This document shows positions 24,301-38,082 of a stretch of DNA of 64,000 nt, piece by piece. Position numbers and translations under genes: made by a program. Source of the DNA: Cryptomeria japonica (taxonomy: Eukaryota > Streptophyta > Pinopsida > Cupressales > Cupressaceae); contig NC_081414.1 in assembly GCF_030272615.1 (NCBI RefSeq), forward strand, positions 816,640,396-816,704,395, given 5' to 3'. Every line of letters begins with the position of its first letter. Position 1 is the first letter of the stretch. The notes beneath the pieces were generated by a model. That model saw only the letters and a program-made list of their open reading frames with translations, did not search any database and was not told the origin of the DNA.

Positions 24301-27300
24301 TGCAGTGTAACATACTTTGACATACATATGCATTGATACATGTAGTCATTTTTCTATAGCTTATCTTTGAGCTCTTAATTTGCGATTTGTCCATATTGAT
24401 ATTTGCACAAATCTTGGAATCATGAGCCTATAACTATGTTAATGTTATTTATAATTTTATAGCTTATTTCTCTCATAAAAAGATCTCAATTACTCACCTG
24501 TTTCAATTTTTTAACATAATCAAATTGATAAACAATTCAATGTATCAGACCAAATAAAAAATCTATTTAAGTTCAACATTATTTTTTATTAAAAAAATTC
24601 AACTAGAAGCTTGATACAACTGATGTATTGTAACACAAATCCTAATATGAAATTCTTCTCATTGGAATGTCGCCATGGTTCGTGTTGGGGTGGGTAAGGA
24701 GTGGTCTCGACTGCAATGCCAAATCTGAGCATTTGTGTAGCTTGCTGTGCAAGTTATTGTGTTTGCATTATCATTGTTGGGGTGTAGTGGCTCTTAGTCG
24801 AAGGTTGGTTTGCCAAGATGTACGCAAATTTATCCCTTCAAACTCTCAAGCCCATGGTGTCGTTTTGAGGTCGTATTGTAGTTGAGCATCTGAAATGAGT
24901 GTTTAACTACAAGGATGACAAGTTCCTCCATTGGGTGTACATGGTTTTAGGGGTTTTTTTTCTTGGTGCACTGTATAAATATCGAACTAATACAGACATT
25001 GCCTCCCTTTTTTGGCCTGGTGACTAGAATTATGCTCAAAGGACGATGCCTTCTGATGTGCTAATTACAGTTTTAGTTTTGGCAATAAGAGTTGTAGAGA
25101 TGTCATAAATATTTGTAGATGTGCCACAATAAGTTTGTAGTTGTGTTAAGTAGTGTGATATAGGTGTCATGAGTTGTCGAGCGTTTGTAAGGAGTTGCTA
25201 GCTTTACTTGTTTTAGTAGGTATAGTTGTTAAAGGAATGTGCATACTATAAATTGATGGAGGAATCATGACATATATCTATCACACCTAATTGATTGTAC
25301 TATTGAACACACTCATTCTAGACATAGTTCAATATGGATACAAATAAATAATGCTTTTGAGATTATGAGCCTCGGTTTTATGGTAGAGAACGACTATTCC
25401 TTGGCCTTTGGCGGTACCTTTTTAAAACTATGTTGATTTTTCTCTCTACAATACCTTTTTGGGTATTCTTCTACCACCTCCCACTAATTTATAGTCTAAA
25501 GGAAGGGATTCACTTAGTTTTAAATCGAATCAAAACTGATCAAAATAGATATTCATTTTGATGGTTCCCATTGTAGCACTTATGAACCTCTCAAGCTTGG
25601 TCTTTAGTTCTATTAAATTTGTATCTTTGGTAGGTTCATCACTATAACTCTTGGATACTAAAGTGTTTCTTTTCAAGGGCATCTATTTCAATTGTTTGGA
25701 GCATAAATAATTTAAAATGATCCATTAGTAAAAGGGAATGGAGCTTGACTCTACATTTCCCTTGTCCCTAAAAAACAAAGCCAAGTAAGTAATTCCTTTG
25801 GAGGAATTACAACAACTTTTTTTTGCATCAAAAAATCTCTTTAGAGATGAGGAAAGATCATGTTCAAGAGCATCAATTAATGTTAAATGGTGAGGATGTG
25901 GTATTATTAGATGTAGCTAATCTCTTAAATAGTTGTGAAGAAGTGACTTTTTTGAATTTTTTAGAGGTTACCTAATTTCATGCCGGGTGATTTTTTAAGA
26001 GGTTTTAATTTGGTGGAATAGTTTAATAAGTGGTGTGTAAAAAATTAGAGGTGAAGAAGCTCTAAATGAAAGATCCTCATACAATTAGATTTTAAATATA
26101 GTAAAAAATTAAGTCTCCCCTCTCATTGCAACATGAAGCTTATGGAGACTTAGACTTGAGTTTCCACGTTTTTTAGATTATGTGTATAGGATTCTTTTTG
26201 TATTTTTTTTACATAGCAGTGTCTCTTATTTGAAGTCATTTTTTTAAGAATGCATGCTCACGATTTATTGCTATGTTATTGTATGATTAGGTGATATTAT
26301 CTTGTATAGTTGTATTATATAACTTTGTCTTTCATTAGTATGGGTAAAGGCTCTCCTAGACCCCTCATTGACTAATCTAAAAATAGAAATCCAATCCTTT
26401 TCATATGCATATGTAGACTTGAATCTAGTTTCAAGAAAAGCAAAGACTTGAACTCGAGGAAATTATTTAGCAGTTGTGCATCTTAGCTTTGCACTTCCCA
26501 AACATATGCATGACAATTTGAATGTTTAGATTTTATAACGATTTATGTGACAAATTTGCTTTTTAAATCTAAATTTAAAAATCTACATCATCAACTATGA
26601 TGTCATATTAGCATGCTTTTGTTGAAGTGTCATAAAATACATAGAAAAATTTAGTCCATTAGTCTATATCAATTCATATTCCTTTACTGCTCCCATGTGA
26701 CATCAAATGATTTATTATTATTTTGAATATGACTTATTTTAAAAAGATCTAATTAATATTGAGAACTCTGAAATTACAATTGATAATACTATAATATTAA
26801 AATACATTATATTTACATCACTTAACTGCCAAATACTTTCTACCTAGTAAAACTATTGTCACACGACCTCAAATAAATACTTCAAGGTAGGATATTCAAT
26901 AATTTAATCTATAATTGAAAATGCAATAATATACCGTGTGAAAAACAGACCTGCAGAGGTAACTTCTCGTGTTCTTCTTTATGTCAACATAAGTTTTGAA
27001 TAATTTCAAAGCGAATTCTTCACCCACATTAATAATAAACCTAGTGATTTATTTTTAGGGTCCTTTACAACTACTACTCTCGTAGGAAGTGTTAAATGTG
27101 GACCCCATGATATCGACCTGTGATGGGGAAATGGATAGCCTCCTTTCTATGATGTTAACCATATCCTCATAAATTTAAGAAAATAATTATAAATTAAATC
27201 AGCATACTTATAATTAGTTCTGATTATGATTAAAAAAAGGGGGTTTTGTTGAAGTATTAGGAGATTAGTTAAGATTTTGAATTTTATTTTAGTTGTCATT

Positions 27301-27500
27301 GTTTTAGAAATATGATAATATAGTAGCAAAAATCAAAATTTATAACTGTGGATTTGTTTGGTGTAGGAATGTCATCCACTAAGCATAAAGTGGGTAGATG
27401 GAATAATAGGAGTTTACATCATTCAATTTTTAATTTTTGGGTAGATGCCTTTTGCAAGTTGTTAATGAAAACTACTTAATGGTTTTGGTGATTGTGAGAG
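24301..27500. other. Sequence without recognised genes
   Basis: About 3.2 kb, AT-rich apart from a G-richer patch at 24660-24900. The part at 25200-25450 looks LTR-like (a TATAAATT run followed by GAGATTATGAGCC and short C-rich words) but has no partner. No RNA gene or credible protein frame seen. Confidence 0.4.
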
Positions 27501-27795
27501 GTTATTGACTCAAAGTGTCTTTAGGATTATGAGTGTGTGATAATGTAGTGTGAGAGTATGAGAGAAGATATCTTCTAGAAGTAGCATTAACGAGAATAGG
27601 AGGCAAGGGAAGAGATCTAGGCTCTGCAACTTGGTTTTTGTGCGCTTGGTTTTGGTAGGGGTCATCCCCTGCGTGTGGAGGGGGTTCCGTGGCCTTTTCC
27701 ACGTCGATATTTTCTCTGTTGTATCTTCTTTCTCTTCACATTTGTTTCATTAATGCGTTTTGAGACAGATTGTTGTGTTTCCTGCCAAGTTGAGC

Positions 27796-28833
27796 ATGCG
27801 GTCGTGTGTGGATTCAATGGCGGAGGACCCTAAAGGGACACATATTTGCTCCGACCGGACGGATACCTCAGCGGATGCATCTAAAGGCTTCTCAGGGAAG
27901 TCTTTCAAAGATGCCCTAGCAGACTTTGTTGATCTCATTCCTGATACATCCAAGGTCGTCATGCTTAGCGAGTCGGAGGTGGAGGATGAGGACTTCCAAG
28001 GGTGGGAAGGTAAGAGCCCTAATCTTTCTATGAATGCTATCTCCATTTCTCCCAATGTTTTGATGCTTAGTGTTATTAACAGTGAGAAAGATAGGTTGAA
28101 GAATTTTGCTATCTTTTTTGCTCCTGTTGATTTAGACAAATGTCCCCCTAGAAAATTTATGGATGATTGGTTTAGAACGGTAAGGAATTCCAAATTAGGG
28201 TTTTACACAACGTTCTGTCGAATGATCCAGAGGGGATTGTTTATTGTGTTTTTTAAAGAGTGTAAGACACAGACCGAGGTTGTCAAGAGACAATACTGGT
28301 CTCTGGGAAAATGTACCTTTCACGCCCTAAAATGGACGCTTGAGGCTGTTAGCGACGAAGTTCTTGCTTTGTCGTGCCCTAGGTGGGTGCTTATTAAAGA
28401 TATCCCACTATTTTAATGGAAATTTATCCCTCAATTAATTGAGCCAGTTGGAAGAGTGGTTTGGGTTGATAACTCTCCCAACCTTATTTCTCATCTGGAT
28501 GCGAGGGTGCTCGTGTCCATCAATCCGGGATGCAACTTTCCTAGATGTTTGAATATTAAGATAGGCAAGGAGAAATTCTCCTGCAATCTAGAAATTCTTG
28601 GTACTATTAATGCATGTTTTCTTTGTAGGAATGAAGGGCATATTCAAAAAAATTGCCCTATTTTAAAAGCTGAATCTATTATAGACAAAACCCGTAGGGA
28701 GAATAAAAAACCTAACAAGAATAACAACAACCTACGAATGTTAAGGAGTAGAAATCCTTGTTTGATAAACTAGCCTCTCTTAGAGCGACTCTTAATAAAG
28801 CTATTGCAAAACCAATCAAGGAAGCCATTAAAG
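27796..28833 (+). pseudogene. LINE ORF1, 5' part (DUF4283-like domain and zinc knuckle)
   Basis: ORF1 protein of plant L1-type LINEs binds the element RNA. The first ATG in frame is at 27796. The N-terminal part is acidic (VVMLSESEVEDEDFQGW). A DUF4283-like part follows, with GLFIVFFKECKTQTEVVKRQ, LKWTLEA and PRWVLIKDIPLF. The zinc knuckle CFLCRNEGHIQKNC lies at 28615-28656. A TAA at 28414-28416, in a position where CAA would fit, breaks the frame, and a one-base shift occurs near 28740, after which KSLFDKLASLRATLNKAI continues to about 28833. There the 5.3 kb inverted-repeat insertion starts. The C-terminal part resumes at 34122. No ORF2 endonuclease or RT was found downstream. Confidence 0.75.
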
Positions 28834-28836
28834 AGA

Positions 28837-28884
28837 GGGGTAAGTGCACTAAGATGGTGAACAGAAAAGTGGCCAAATGCAAAA
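28837..28884 (+). repeat. Left terminal inverted repeat
   Basis: About 45 bp, imperfectly inverted relative to 34069-34121. The core GTGCAC(T/C)AAGATGGTGAACA is shared with a single difference. Confidence 0.65.
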
Positions 28885-28903
28885 AAAAAAAGAAATTTTT
28901 CAT

Positions 28904-29045
28904 AACCCATGAATAATAAAAAACAAAACAAAAAGTTCCTCAAAACCCATACGGGTTTTGAGGAACAATTTCTCATAACCCATACTGGTCTAGCAAAACT
29001 AGAAGTTTTGGCCTTAGTTTTGCATAACCCATACGGGTTATGTAG
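28904..29045. repeat. Palindrome cluster, left side of the insertion
   Basis: Contains a perfect hairpin at about 28935-28966 with 14-bp arms (GTTCCTCAAAACCC and GGGTTTTGAGGAAC) around ATAC. Further copies of CATAACCCATACGGGTTATG-like palindromes lie up to 29045. The core AACCC(A/G)TACGGGTT is shared with the right-hand array at 32986-33250. Confidence 0.85.
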
Positions 29046-29096
29046 AACTAGGAACCAAAGAGGAAGTGGGGAGAGAGGGATAGGGAAAGAAAGAGA

Positions 29097-29098
<2 letters not shown>

Positions 29099-29182
<84 letters not shown>
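29099..29182. repeat. (AG)n microsatellite
   Basis: Uninterrupted AG repeat of about 42 units, followed by impure GA-rich sequence to about 29300. The long frames here are low-complexity artefacts. Confidence 0.97.
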
Positions 29183-29185
<3 letters not shown>

Positions 29186-29313
29186 GAGGGAGAGAGAGTT
29201 AGAGACAAAGAGAGAAGGAGATAGGAAGATAGTGAGAAAGATAGGGAAAGAAAGAGAAGGGAGAGATGCTGAGAATAGGATTAAGAGAGAGAGAGAGTGA
29301 TGTAGAGCATTTG

Positions 29314-30584
29314 AAACAACACTACTCTTAGGGCACTCATTGACCCAAACATCATTAAATTTGATAGGTTTAAGGCATCTAACAAGATTAAATCCCAACT
29401 TCCACAATTTGTTCATCAACTTAACTCAATACAATAGAGGCATTCTTGTTACAAACAAACAATCATCTTACCAAATCACAACTATCATCAACCAATCGGA
29501 AGATCTGATCAATTCAAAATGAAACTGTCCTTTTCATTATGACTGTCATAAGATTTCAACAATTTTGTATCAGTCGTTAATAACTTTTTCAAATGACCAT
29601 ATTTCACCAATCGCTTCGGTGGAGTTTTAGATAACTTCATGACAGACATTTAGTCCAATTTAGAGGGAGATCTAACAGTGAAATACCAAGTTATGCCATA
29701 TTTTTGTACGACAGGTAACCCTAGGAATAGATTCTGGTAAGTTTTAGAAGATTTATCATAAATTTCAAAATACTCAATGAAAAGGCATCAAATCAATTCC
29801 AAAGAAAAGTTAACTCTACCTTATACAACTTCCAATAATTTTTTTAGACTCATTCAATCAAAATACCAATAGAAATATGCCTTGGAAGCAGTAAAAATGT
29901 GACTGTCATAAATGTTGAACAAGAACATCAATTTTTCCATTGATTCTTCAAAATTATGCATTGCAAATGATTCACATAGAATTCACTTACTTCCTCATTC
30001 CTTATACCACTATTACATGAAAGATTTGCATCCACAAAAAAATGGTTTACAAACTCTGTAACTGTCAACAATACTGCAGAATTGTGTGGCAGTTAGAGGA
30101 TTTAAAGTTCTAACTTTACAAACTCTCCTCCAAACTTTGTCACCATTTTGAATTAGACCAAACAAGGGATTATATAGCCTCCCATCAGTTTCATAACTGT
30201 TCTAACTGCTCCGTGACTGAACTGCAACACTTTGATAACATTTTAAGCACTTTTTTAGCTTAACAACCTTTAATGACAATTTGACAACTTTTGTGTTTGA
30301 ACTCCAAACTTAATAAAAATTTGTATGGATACTCTAAACATCCTAATATGTACTCAAATAGACATTTTACATCAATTTTACCCTTCTTTAGGTATTTTGC
30401 ACAATTGGACCTTCTTGACTCAATCAGAACCTTAACGGACTATTTGAACCATTGGCTTACATCGCCTTACAAGATGAATCATAATACTTTGAAATGACTC
30501 TTATTTCATTAAAAAGACTCATAACCTCATGAAATTGCCCATTGACCACATGGTGTATCTATGGTACTAGGTGCTCCTGCACCA
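29314..30584 (-). repeat. 3' LTR of the reduced LTR element
   Basis: Minus strand starts TGGTGCAGGAGCACC at 30584. A TATA-like run (CTATATAATCCC on the minus strand) lies near 30170-30180. Confidence 0.8.
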
Positions 30585-31031
30585 TACTGCTGACCTTGAA
30601 ATCTTTCCAAGTCTCTTGGAAACATAGAATAGCGACACATGCTTGCCTTGATGCCTTTGTCTCCATCTTCAAAAGGGCACAAGATTGTCCTTGTAACTAT
30701 CTTCTCATTGACTCCCATCAATTGAGTATTGAATGGTTGCAAGTTAGGTGTTCAACCAGGCATCCACCTCTCCTACTGCCCACACACAAGCTCACACTTC
30801 CTTTGCCTCACCTAGGAGTCTCTTTCTCCTCTCTCCCTAGTCTCTTGGCAACCAACAACCAGGTTCTTCCCTAGTCTGTTCCAACACCTTCTCTACAGTT
30901 AGATGGATTAACACCTGCAACCAAACACACTAGCAACACAAAGTTTCAAATCTTCTTGGGCTAGGTCCTGGTGTCGATTGCCTCCTTCGGTGCTCTACCC
31001 ACACACTTAGACTCTTCTAGCTCTGATATCA
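30585..31031 (-). other. Short internal region of the reduced LTR element
   Basis: 447 bp between the LTRs, C- and T-rich on the plus strand, without a credible protein. The degenerate primer site is at its right edge; no clear polypurine tract at the left edge. Confidence 0.7.
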
Positions 31032-32700
<1,669 letters not shown>

Positions 32701-32985
32701 ATAAGGAGAAGAGGGTGAGAGACTCAACAGAGAGAAGTCTGAGGGGGAGAGAGATGAGATAGAACTCAAGGAGGATAATTAGGTCTCAAAATAGATAGAG
32801 AAGGTGATGGGGGAAAAAAGATGATAGAGAGGTAAAAAAGAGAGAGCATATATACATATATCTATATAAATATATGTATATATAGCTATAGATATGCATA
32901 TATACATACATAAACACATATTGTATATGCATGTCTATACATATGTGTAGTAAATGCTAAGTTTACAAGCATACATTTTGATGTC

Positions 32986-33250
32986 TTCATAACCCGTACG
33001 GGTTTTGTGAAACTCAAAATGATGTTTTTCATAACCCGTACAGGTTTTGTGAAACTCAAAATGATGTTTTTCATAACCCATACTGGTTTTGTGAAACTCA
33101 AAATGATGGTTTTTCATAACTCGTACGGGTTTTGTGAAAATCAAAATGATGGTTTTAGTTCTACATAACCCGTACGGGTTATGTAGAGCTATAAATGGTT
33201 CTTTTTATTTTTCAAAACCCGAGCGGGTTATCTTGCACATCAGAACCCAT
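32986..33250. repeat. 42-bp tandem array built on a palindrome
   Basis: Four to five units with CATAACCC starts at 32988, 33030, 33072, 33115 and 33163 (steps 42, 42, 43, 48). Each carries AACCCGTACGGGTT or a one- or two-base variant, followed by TTGTGAAACTCAAAATGATG. More diverged copies lie at 33215-33260. Subterminal arrays of this sort are typical transposase binding regions in DNA transposons, but this is inference. Confidence 0.85.
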
Positions 33251-33259
33251 TCAGGTTTT

Positions 33260-34068
33260 GGCTTGGTAAGAGGGTTGGAAAATGACCCTAAGGCTTGCAA
33301 GCCCATTTTCCCTCCATTTTTGTCCCTTTACACGTTTTTTCATCTTCCAACATGATTTATCGACTTTATCATCATCAGGTTTACAAATGACCAAAAGGGT
33401 ATCTCTAAAATTACCACCATAATCTCACACGTCTTCTTAGCTTTCTGACGATATAAATTTTTCTATTTTTGGACAACATTAGCATAGTAAACTTTAATTT
33501 TCTTTACTAGTGCCTTGACAGTCCTCACATACATACGTCTACCATTTTTTTTAATAATTTTTGATATACTTGACTAAATTTAAAATAAATTACATATTAT
33601 TATTCTACACTAGATTCTATACAATTTAAAAAAAAAAAAGTTTTCATTTTCGATTATTTTGATGCAAGTTATGCCTAGTGCACGAACATGTACCAATTTT
33701 TTAGGATGCAGTCACTTCAAAAATCATTAAAAAAAAAACTCAACGAAAAATTACCAAAAAATACACAACTTCTAGATATAAATTTTACCTATCATCCTAC
33801 CAAAGGGTTTTGCAAAATACTAAATCTAACTATATATTTTGTGTAGCGCATGAAAATAGCTATGTTATATTTTTCTGAAAAAATTAGGAACAATTTTTGG
33901 TGAGAGAGAGGTTTTACCCTCTTAATCTTATCCAATTTTAAAAAACTTTAGTAGTTTAGAAATTAGATTTAGAGTACTACAATTCTTATTCTTTTCTCAA
34001 CTCCTAGTTTTGAGTGCTTGACCTTCAAATATCTTTTTGAAGTTTAGGTTTACCTGTCTTCAAAAAAA
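33260..34068. other. AT-rich part of the inverted-repeat insertion
   Basis: About 0.8 kb with A- and T-runs and no credible frame. Confidence 0.5.
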
Positions 34069-34121
34069 AAGTGGCCACTTATACCCCCCTTTTTGTTCAC
34101 CATCTTGGTGCACTTATCCCC
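34069..34121 (-). repeat. Right terminal inverted repeat
   Basis: Minus strand begins GGGGATAAGTGCACCAAGAT and continues into a GGGGGGTATAAGTGGCCAC stretch. Partner of 28837-28884. Confidence 0.65.
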
Positions 34122-34923
34122 TCCCACGTTGGATAAGAACACTGATTTTGGTAGTTTTAATGCAGACCCACCGCTGCACTTAGCTATTGTTGAAGCGGTC
34201 GCTCAAGCTAAAGATTCCCAAGCAGAGGGACTTAACTTTACTACTAGCAAATCTAGAAAAGCTAGAAGGAAAAATGCGCAGCAACTGGCCTTTGATAAAA
34301 TTAGGGTGGGTGCAGGTGTTAATAATGCTACAACCTGTGACAACTCGTCCAAGATGGATGAGGAGGCAAGCGAAGCTCTGCAGGAAACCAATTCTGGAGG
34401 TATCTTAAAAAAGAGCTCTCTTGTCAAATCCATGGTTTGTGAATTTGAGGGGTTAGACCAAAACATGGGTGACTCGGATAAGGGTAGAATTCTTTCCTCT
34501 CCTATTGGGAGTGTCATGTCCATCAAGACTTCAAATAGTTTTGCGTCACTTGCAGAACCTTCCTTGACTATGGGTAAGGTGATTGATTTTTCTATTGAGA
34601 CAGACTCTCAATGGGGCAAGGAGATTGCATTCCATGCCCGACCCTCCCATGGCTTGGCCCAATCTGCCCCTATGAAAAAGTTTATGGATATTGTAGATAA
34701 CTGTATTATAGAAATTATCCCCGTTGATCCAACTTCTAGACCTCTTAACCCTATTTTGTCTCCCATGGCTCTTGAATTGGAGCAAGGCAATGAGGAAAAG
34801 TTGAATTAGAGCATTGAACCCAAGGTTGATAGTGGAATGGCCCCTGGTCACTTGATCACTTTTGGGGATTTTGAGTTTGTTGAGGACTCTCTTGTTGGTG
34901 GTGATAGTGAGAGTGAAGAGTGA
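34122..34923 (+). pseudogene. LINE ORF1, 3' part (C-terminal tail)
   Basis: The open frame at 34093-34809 begins inside the inverted repeat; its LINE part starts at about 34122 with PTLDKNTDFGSF. It continues as a hydrophilic tail with KSRKARRKNAQQ, a typical basic stretch, and acidic and serine-rich parts. A TAG at 34807-34809 interrupts it, and the same frame then runs to a TGA at 34921-34923 after GGDSESEE. I link it to the 5' part at 27796 because the reading sense, codon flavour and position around the insertion fit; a protein comparison with plant LINE ORF1 would confirm it. Confidence 0.55.
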
Positions 34924-35075
34924 AGATGTATGTATGTATGTATGTTTATATACACATACATACATACATACATACATGCATACACACACATGTATGTATG
35001 CATGTATATGTGTGTAGATATATATACATATACATATACATATATATAGTGTACAAATATGTATACACACATACA

Positions 35076-35111
<36 letters not shown>

Positions 35112-35446
35112 TTTATGTGTGTGTATGTATACATATACATATACATATATATATATATATACGTATATACATATATATACAAATCACGAAGGTATGGATC
35201 TTCGGTTCGCTTTGGATCTTCACCACCATCTGGATCTGGAACTGTTGCTGCACTTGCCCTTGCTTATGGATGCACCGCAACCCATATATATATATGTGTG
35301 TGTGTGTGTATACATATACATATACATATATACATATACGTATATATACATATATACATATATATACATATATATATGTATATACACATACACACACACA
35401 CATATATGTGTGTGTGTGTGTGTTATATGGTGGTATATGTGTGTAG

Positions 35447-35496
<50 letters not shown>

Positions 35497-35608
35497 GTAT
35501 ATATGTATATGTATATTTATATATATATACACCTACATACATACATACATGCATACATACATACACACACATGTATGTATGCATGTGTATGTGTGTGTCT
35601 ATATGCAT
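34924..35608. repeat. Complex microsatellite (TATG/CATA, TA, AC repeats)
   Basis: Runs of ATGT/ACAT, TATACA and (AC)n (about 35450-35483). A non-repetitive 105-bp patch sits at 35185-35290. The many overlapping frames on both strands are artefacts of simple repeats. Confidence 0.95.
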
Positions 35609-35639
35609 GGGTGTCACTACACCTTGGCATGGTGAACAC

Positions 35640-36440
35640 CTAAGCAAATCGGATATCGAATAAAATTGGTTATCCGATTAAATTGGATATCCGATAATAT
35701 CAGATATTCGATTTTTATTTGTAATTTTAAATTAAAAAATAAATTATATAATATATAATGTAATATAATAATATATTATATATTACATATTATATAATAT
35801 ATAATATATTATTATATTATATTCTATATTATATAATACATAATATATAATATAATATTAGATTATAAAATATTATATTATATTATATAATATAATATAA
35901 TATTATATAATATAATATTATATTATATAATATAATATTACATTATATAATATAATATTATATTATATTATATTATATTATATTATATAATATTATATTA
36001 TATAATATTATACAATATAATATAATATAATATAATATAATATAATATTATATAATATAATATTATATAATATAATATTATATAATATAATATTATATAA
36101 TATTATATGATATATTATTATATTATATATTATATTATTATATTATATAATATATATATATATAATGTAATTATATATTATATAATTATATAATATATTA
36201 TATTATATATTATATATATTATATAATATTATATTATAATATAATAATATATTATATAATACATATTATATAATATATTATTTTATTATATAATATAATG
36301 ATATTTTAAAATAATTAAGTATAAAAATCGAATATCTGATTTTAATGTATAAATTTGTGGTCCCAAATTTTTTCCTGTTGCCACCTTTTTTTTTACTGTT
36401 GCCACATTAATGGCAATGATAGAAATAGGATATCCGATTT
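35640..36440. repeat. AT satellite bordered by GATATCCGAT motifs
   Basis: About 600 bp made almost only of TATAATAT-type words (35700-36310). Outside it lie several palindromic GGATATCCGAT-like copies (35650-35710, 36325-36345, 36428-36440). One more, GATATTCGATTTTTG, lies at about 38202, beyond the 90-bp satellite. Confidence 0.9.
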
Positions 36441-36454
36441 TATTACTCATATTT

Positions 36455-36535
36455 TAGAGAGAGAGAGATAGATTAGGGGAGAGAGGGGGGGAGGGGGAGA
36501 GAGAGAGAGAGTGAGGGGGGGAGAGAGAGAGTGAC
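36455..36535. repeat. Purine (GA/GGGG) block
   Basis: GA- and G-rich block directly left of the 90-bp satellite. A matching pyrimidine (CT) block borders the satellite on the right at 37981-38082, so the satellite is framed by inverted purine/pyrimidine tracts. Confidence 0.9.
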
Positions 36536-37980
36536 CATAAGGGGTTGTATGTTGTCCTTAGGGGTCGTATGGTGTCCCATGACCCCTTAAGACACCATAT
36601 GACCCATTACGACACAATTTGGTGTCTTAAGGGGTCGTATGGTGTTCTAAGGAGTTGTACGACACAATATGACCCCTTAGGACACCATAGGACCCATAAC
36701 AACCCAATATGGTGTCTTAAGGGGTCATATGGTGTCCTAAGGGGTTGTGGGACACAATATGACCCCTATGGACACCATATGACTCGTAAAGACCCGATAT
36801 GGTGTCATAAGGGATCGTATGTTGTCCTTGGGGGTCATATTGTGTCCCATGACCCATAACGACACAATTTGGTGTCATAAGGGGTCATATGGTGTCCTAA
36901 GGGGTCGTAGGACACAATATGACCCCTTAGGACACCATAGGACCCATAACGACCCAATATGGTGTCTTAAGGGGTCATATGGTGTCCTAAGGGGTCGTAA
37001 GACATAATATGACCCCTTAGGATACCATAGGACCCACAACAACCCAATATGGTGTCATAAGGGGTCATATGGTGTCCTAAGGGGTCGTAGGACACAATAT
37101 GACCCCTATGGACACCATAGGACCCATAACAACCCAATATGGTGTCATAAGGGGTCATATGTTGTCCTTAGGGGTCATATGGTGTCCCATGCCCCCTTAG
37201 GATACAATATGACCCACAACGACACAATTTGGTGTCTTAAGGGGTCATATGGTGTCCTAAGGGGTCGTAGGACACAATATGACCCCTATGGACACCATAG
37301 GACCCATAACGACCCAATATGGTGTCATAAGAGGTCGTATGTTGTCCTTAGGGGTCATATGGTGTCCCATGACCCCTTAGGACACCATATGACCCATAAC
37401 GACATAATTTGGTGTCTTAAGGGGTCATATGGTGTCCTAAGGGGTTGTAGGACACAATATGACCCCTTAGGACACCATAGGAGCCATAGTGACCCAATAT
37501 GGTGTCATAAGGGGTCGTATGTTGTCTTTAGGGGTCATATGGTGTCCGATGATGCCTTAGGACACAATATGACCCATAACAACATAATTTGGTGTCTTAA
37601 GGGCTCATATGGTGTCCTAAGGGGTCATAGGACACAATATGACCCCTTAGGACACCATAGAACCCATAACGACCCAATATGGTGTCTTAAGGGGTCATAT
37701 GGTGTCCCAAGGAGTCGTAGGACACAATATGACCCCTAAGGACACCATATGGTGTCATAAGGGGTCATATGACCCATAACGACACTGTATAGAGTCGCAA
37801 AGGGTCATATTGTGTCCTACGAGGTCATATGTTGTCTTAAAGGGGTCATATGACACAATATGACCCCTTAGAATACAATATGACCCATAACAACACAATT
37901 TGGTGTCCTAAGGGGTTATATGGTGTCCTAAGGGGTTGTAGGACACAATATGACCCCTTAGGACACCATAGGACCCATAA
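36536..37980. repeat. 90-bp satellite with internal dyads, about 16 units
   Basis: Unit starts (GGTGTC(T/A)TAAG) lie at 36711, 36801, 36871, 36961, 37051, 37141, 37231, 37321, 37411, 37501, 37591 and 37681. All steps are exactly 90 bp except one of 70. Two unit types alternate over 37051-37680, giving 180-bp pairs. Within a unit the word GGGGTCATATGGTGTCC occurs in one orientation and GGACACCATATGACCCC in the other, so single strands can fold back. Because 90 is a multiple of three, a 30-residue repeat stays open for 186 codons at 37179-37739; I regard this as a by-product. Confidence 0.93.
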
Positions 37981-38082
37981 TCTCTATCTCCCTCTCTCCT
38001 AATCTCTCTCTATCTCTCTCTCTCACTTCCCTCTCCCCATCTCTCTCTCCCTTCACCCTCTCTCTCTCTCTCTCTCTCCCTA
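37981..38082. repeat. Pyrimidine (CT) block
   Basis: TCTCTCTCC-type tract at the right edge of the 90-bp satellite, mirror of the purine block at 36455-36535. Confidence 0.9.

Noticed and set aside
29048-29419. Long frames over the GA microsatellite
   Set aside because: Pure Ser/Leu or Arg/Glu repeats made by (AG)n; no unique sequence.
34846-35663. Frames up to 247 codons on both strands in the TATG/AC repeats
   Set aside because: Tyr/Ile/His/Thr/Cys/Val low-complexity products of simple repeats, open in several frames at once.
37179-37739. 186-codon repeat protein in the 90-bp satellite
   Set aside because: Openness follows from a unit length divisible by three; no start context, no unique ends, and frames occur on both strands.
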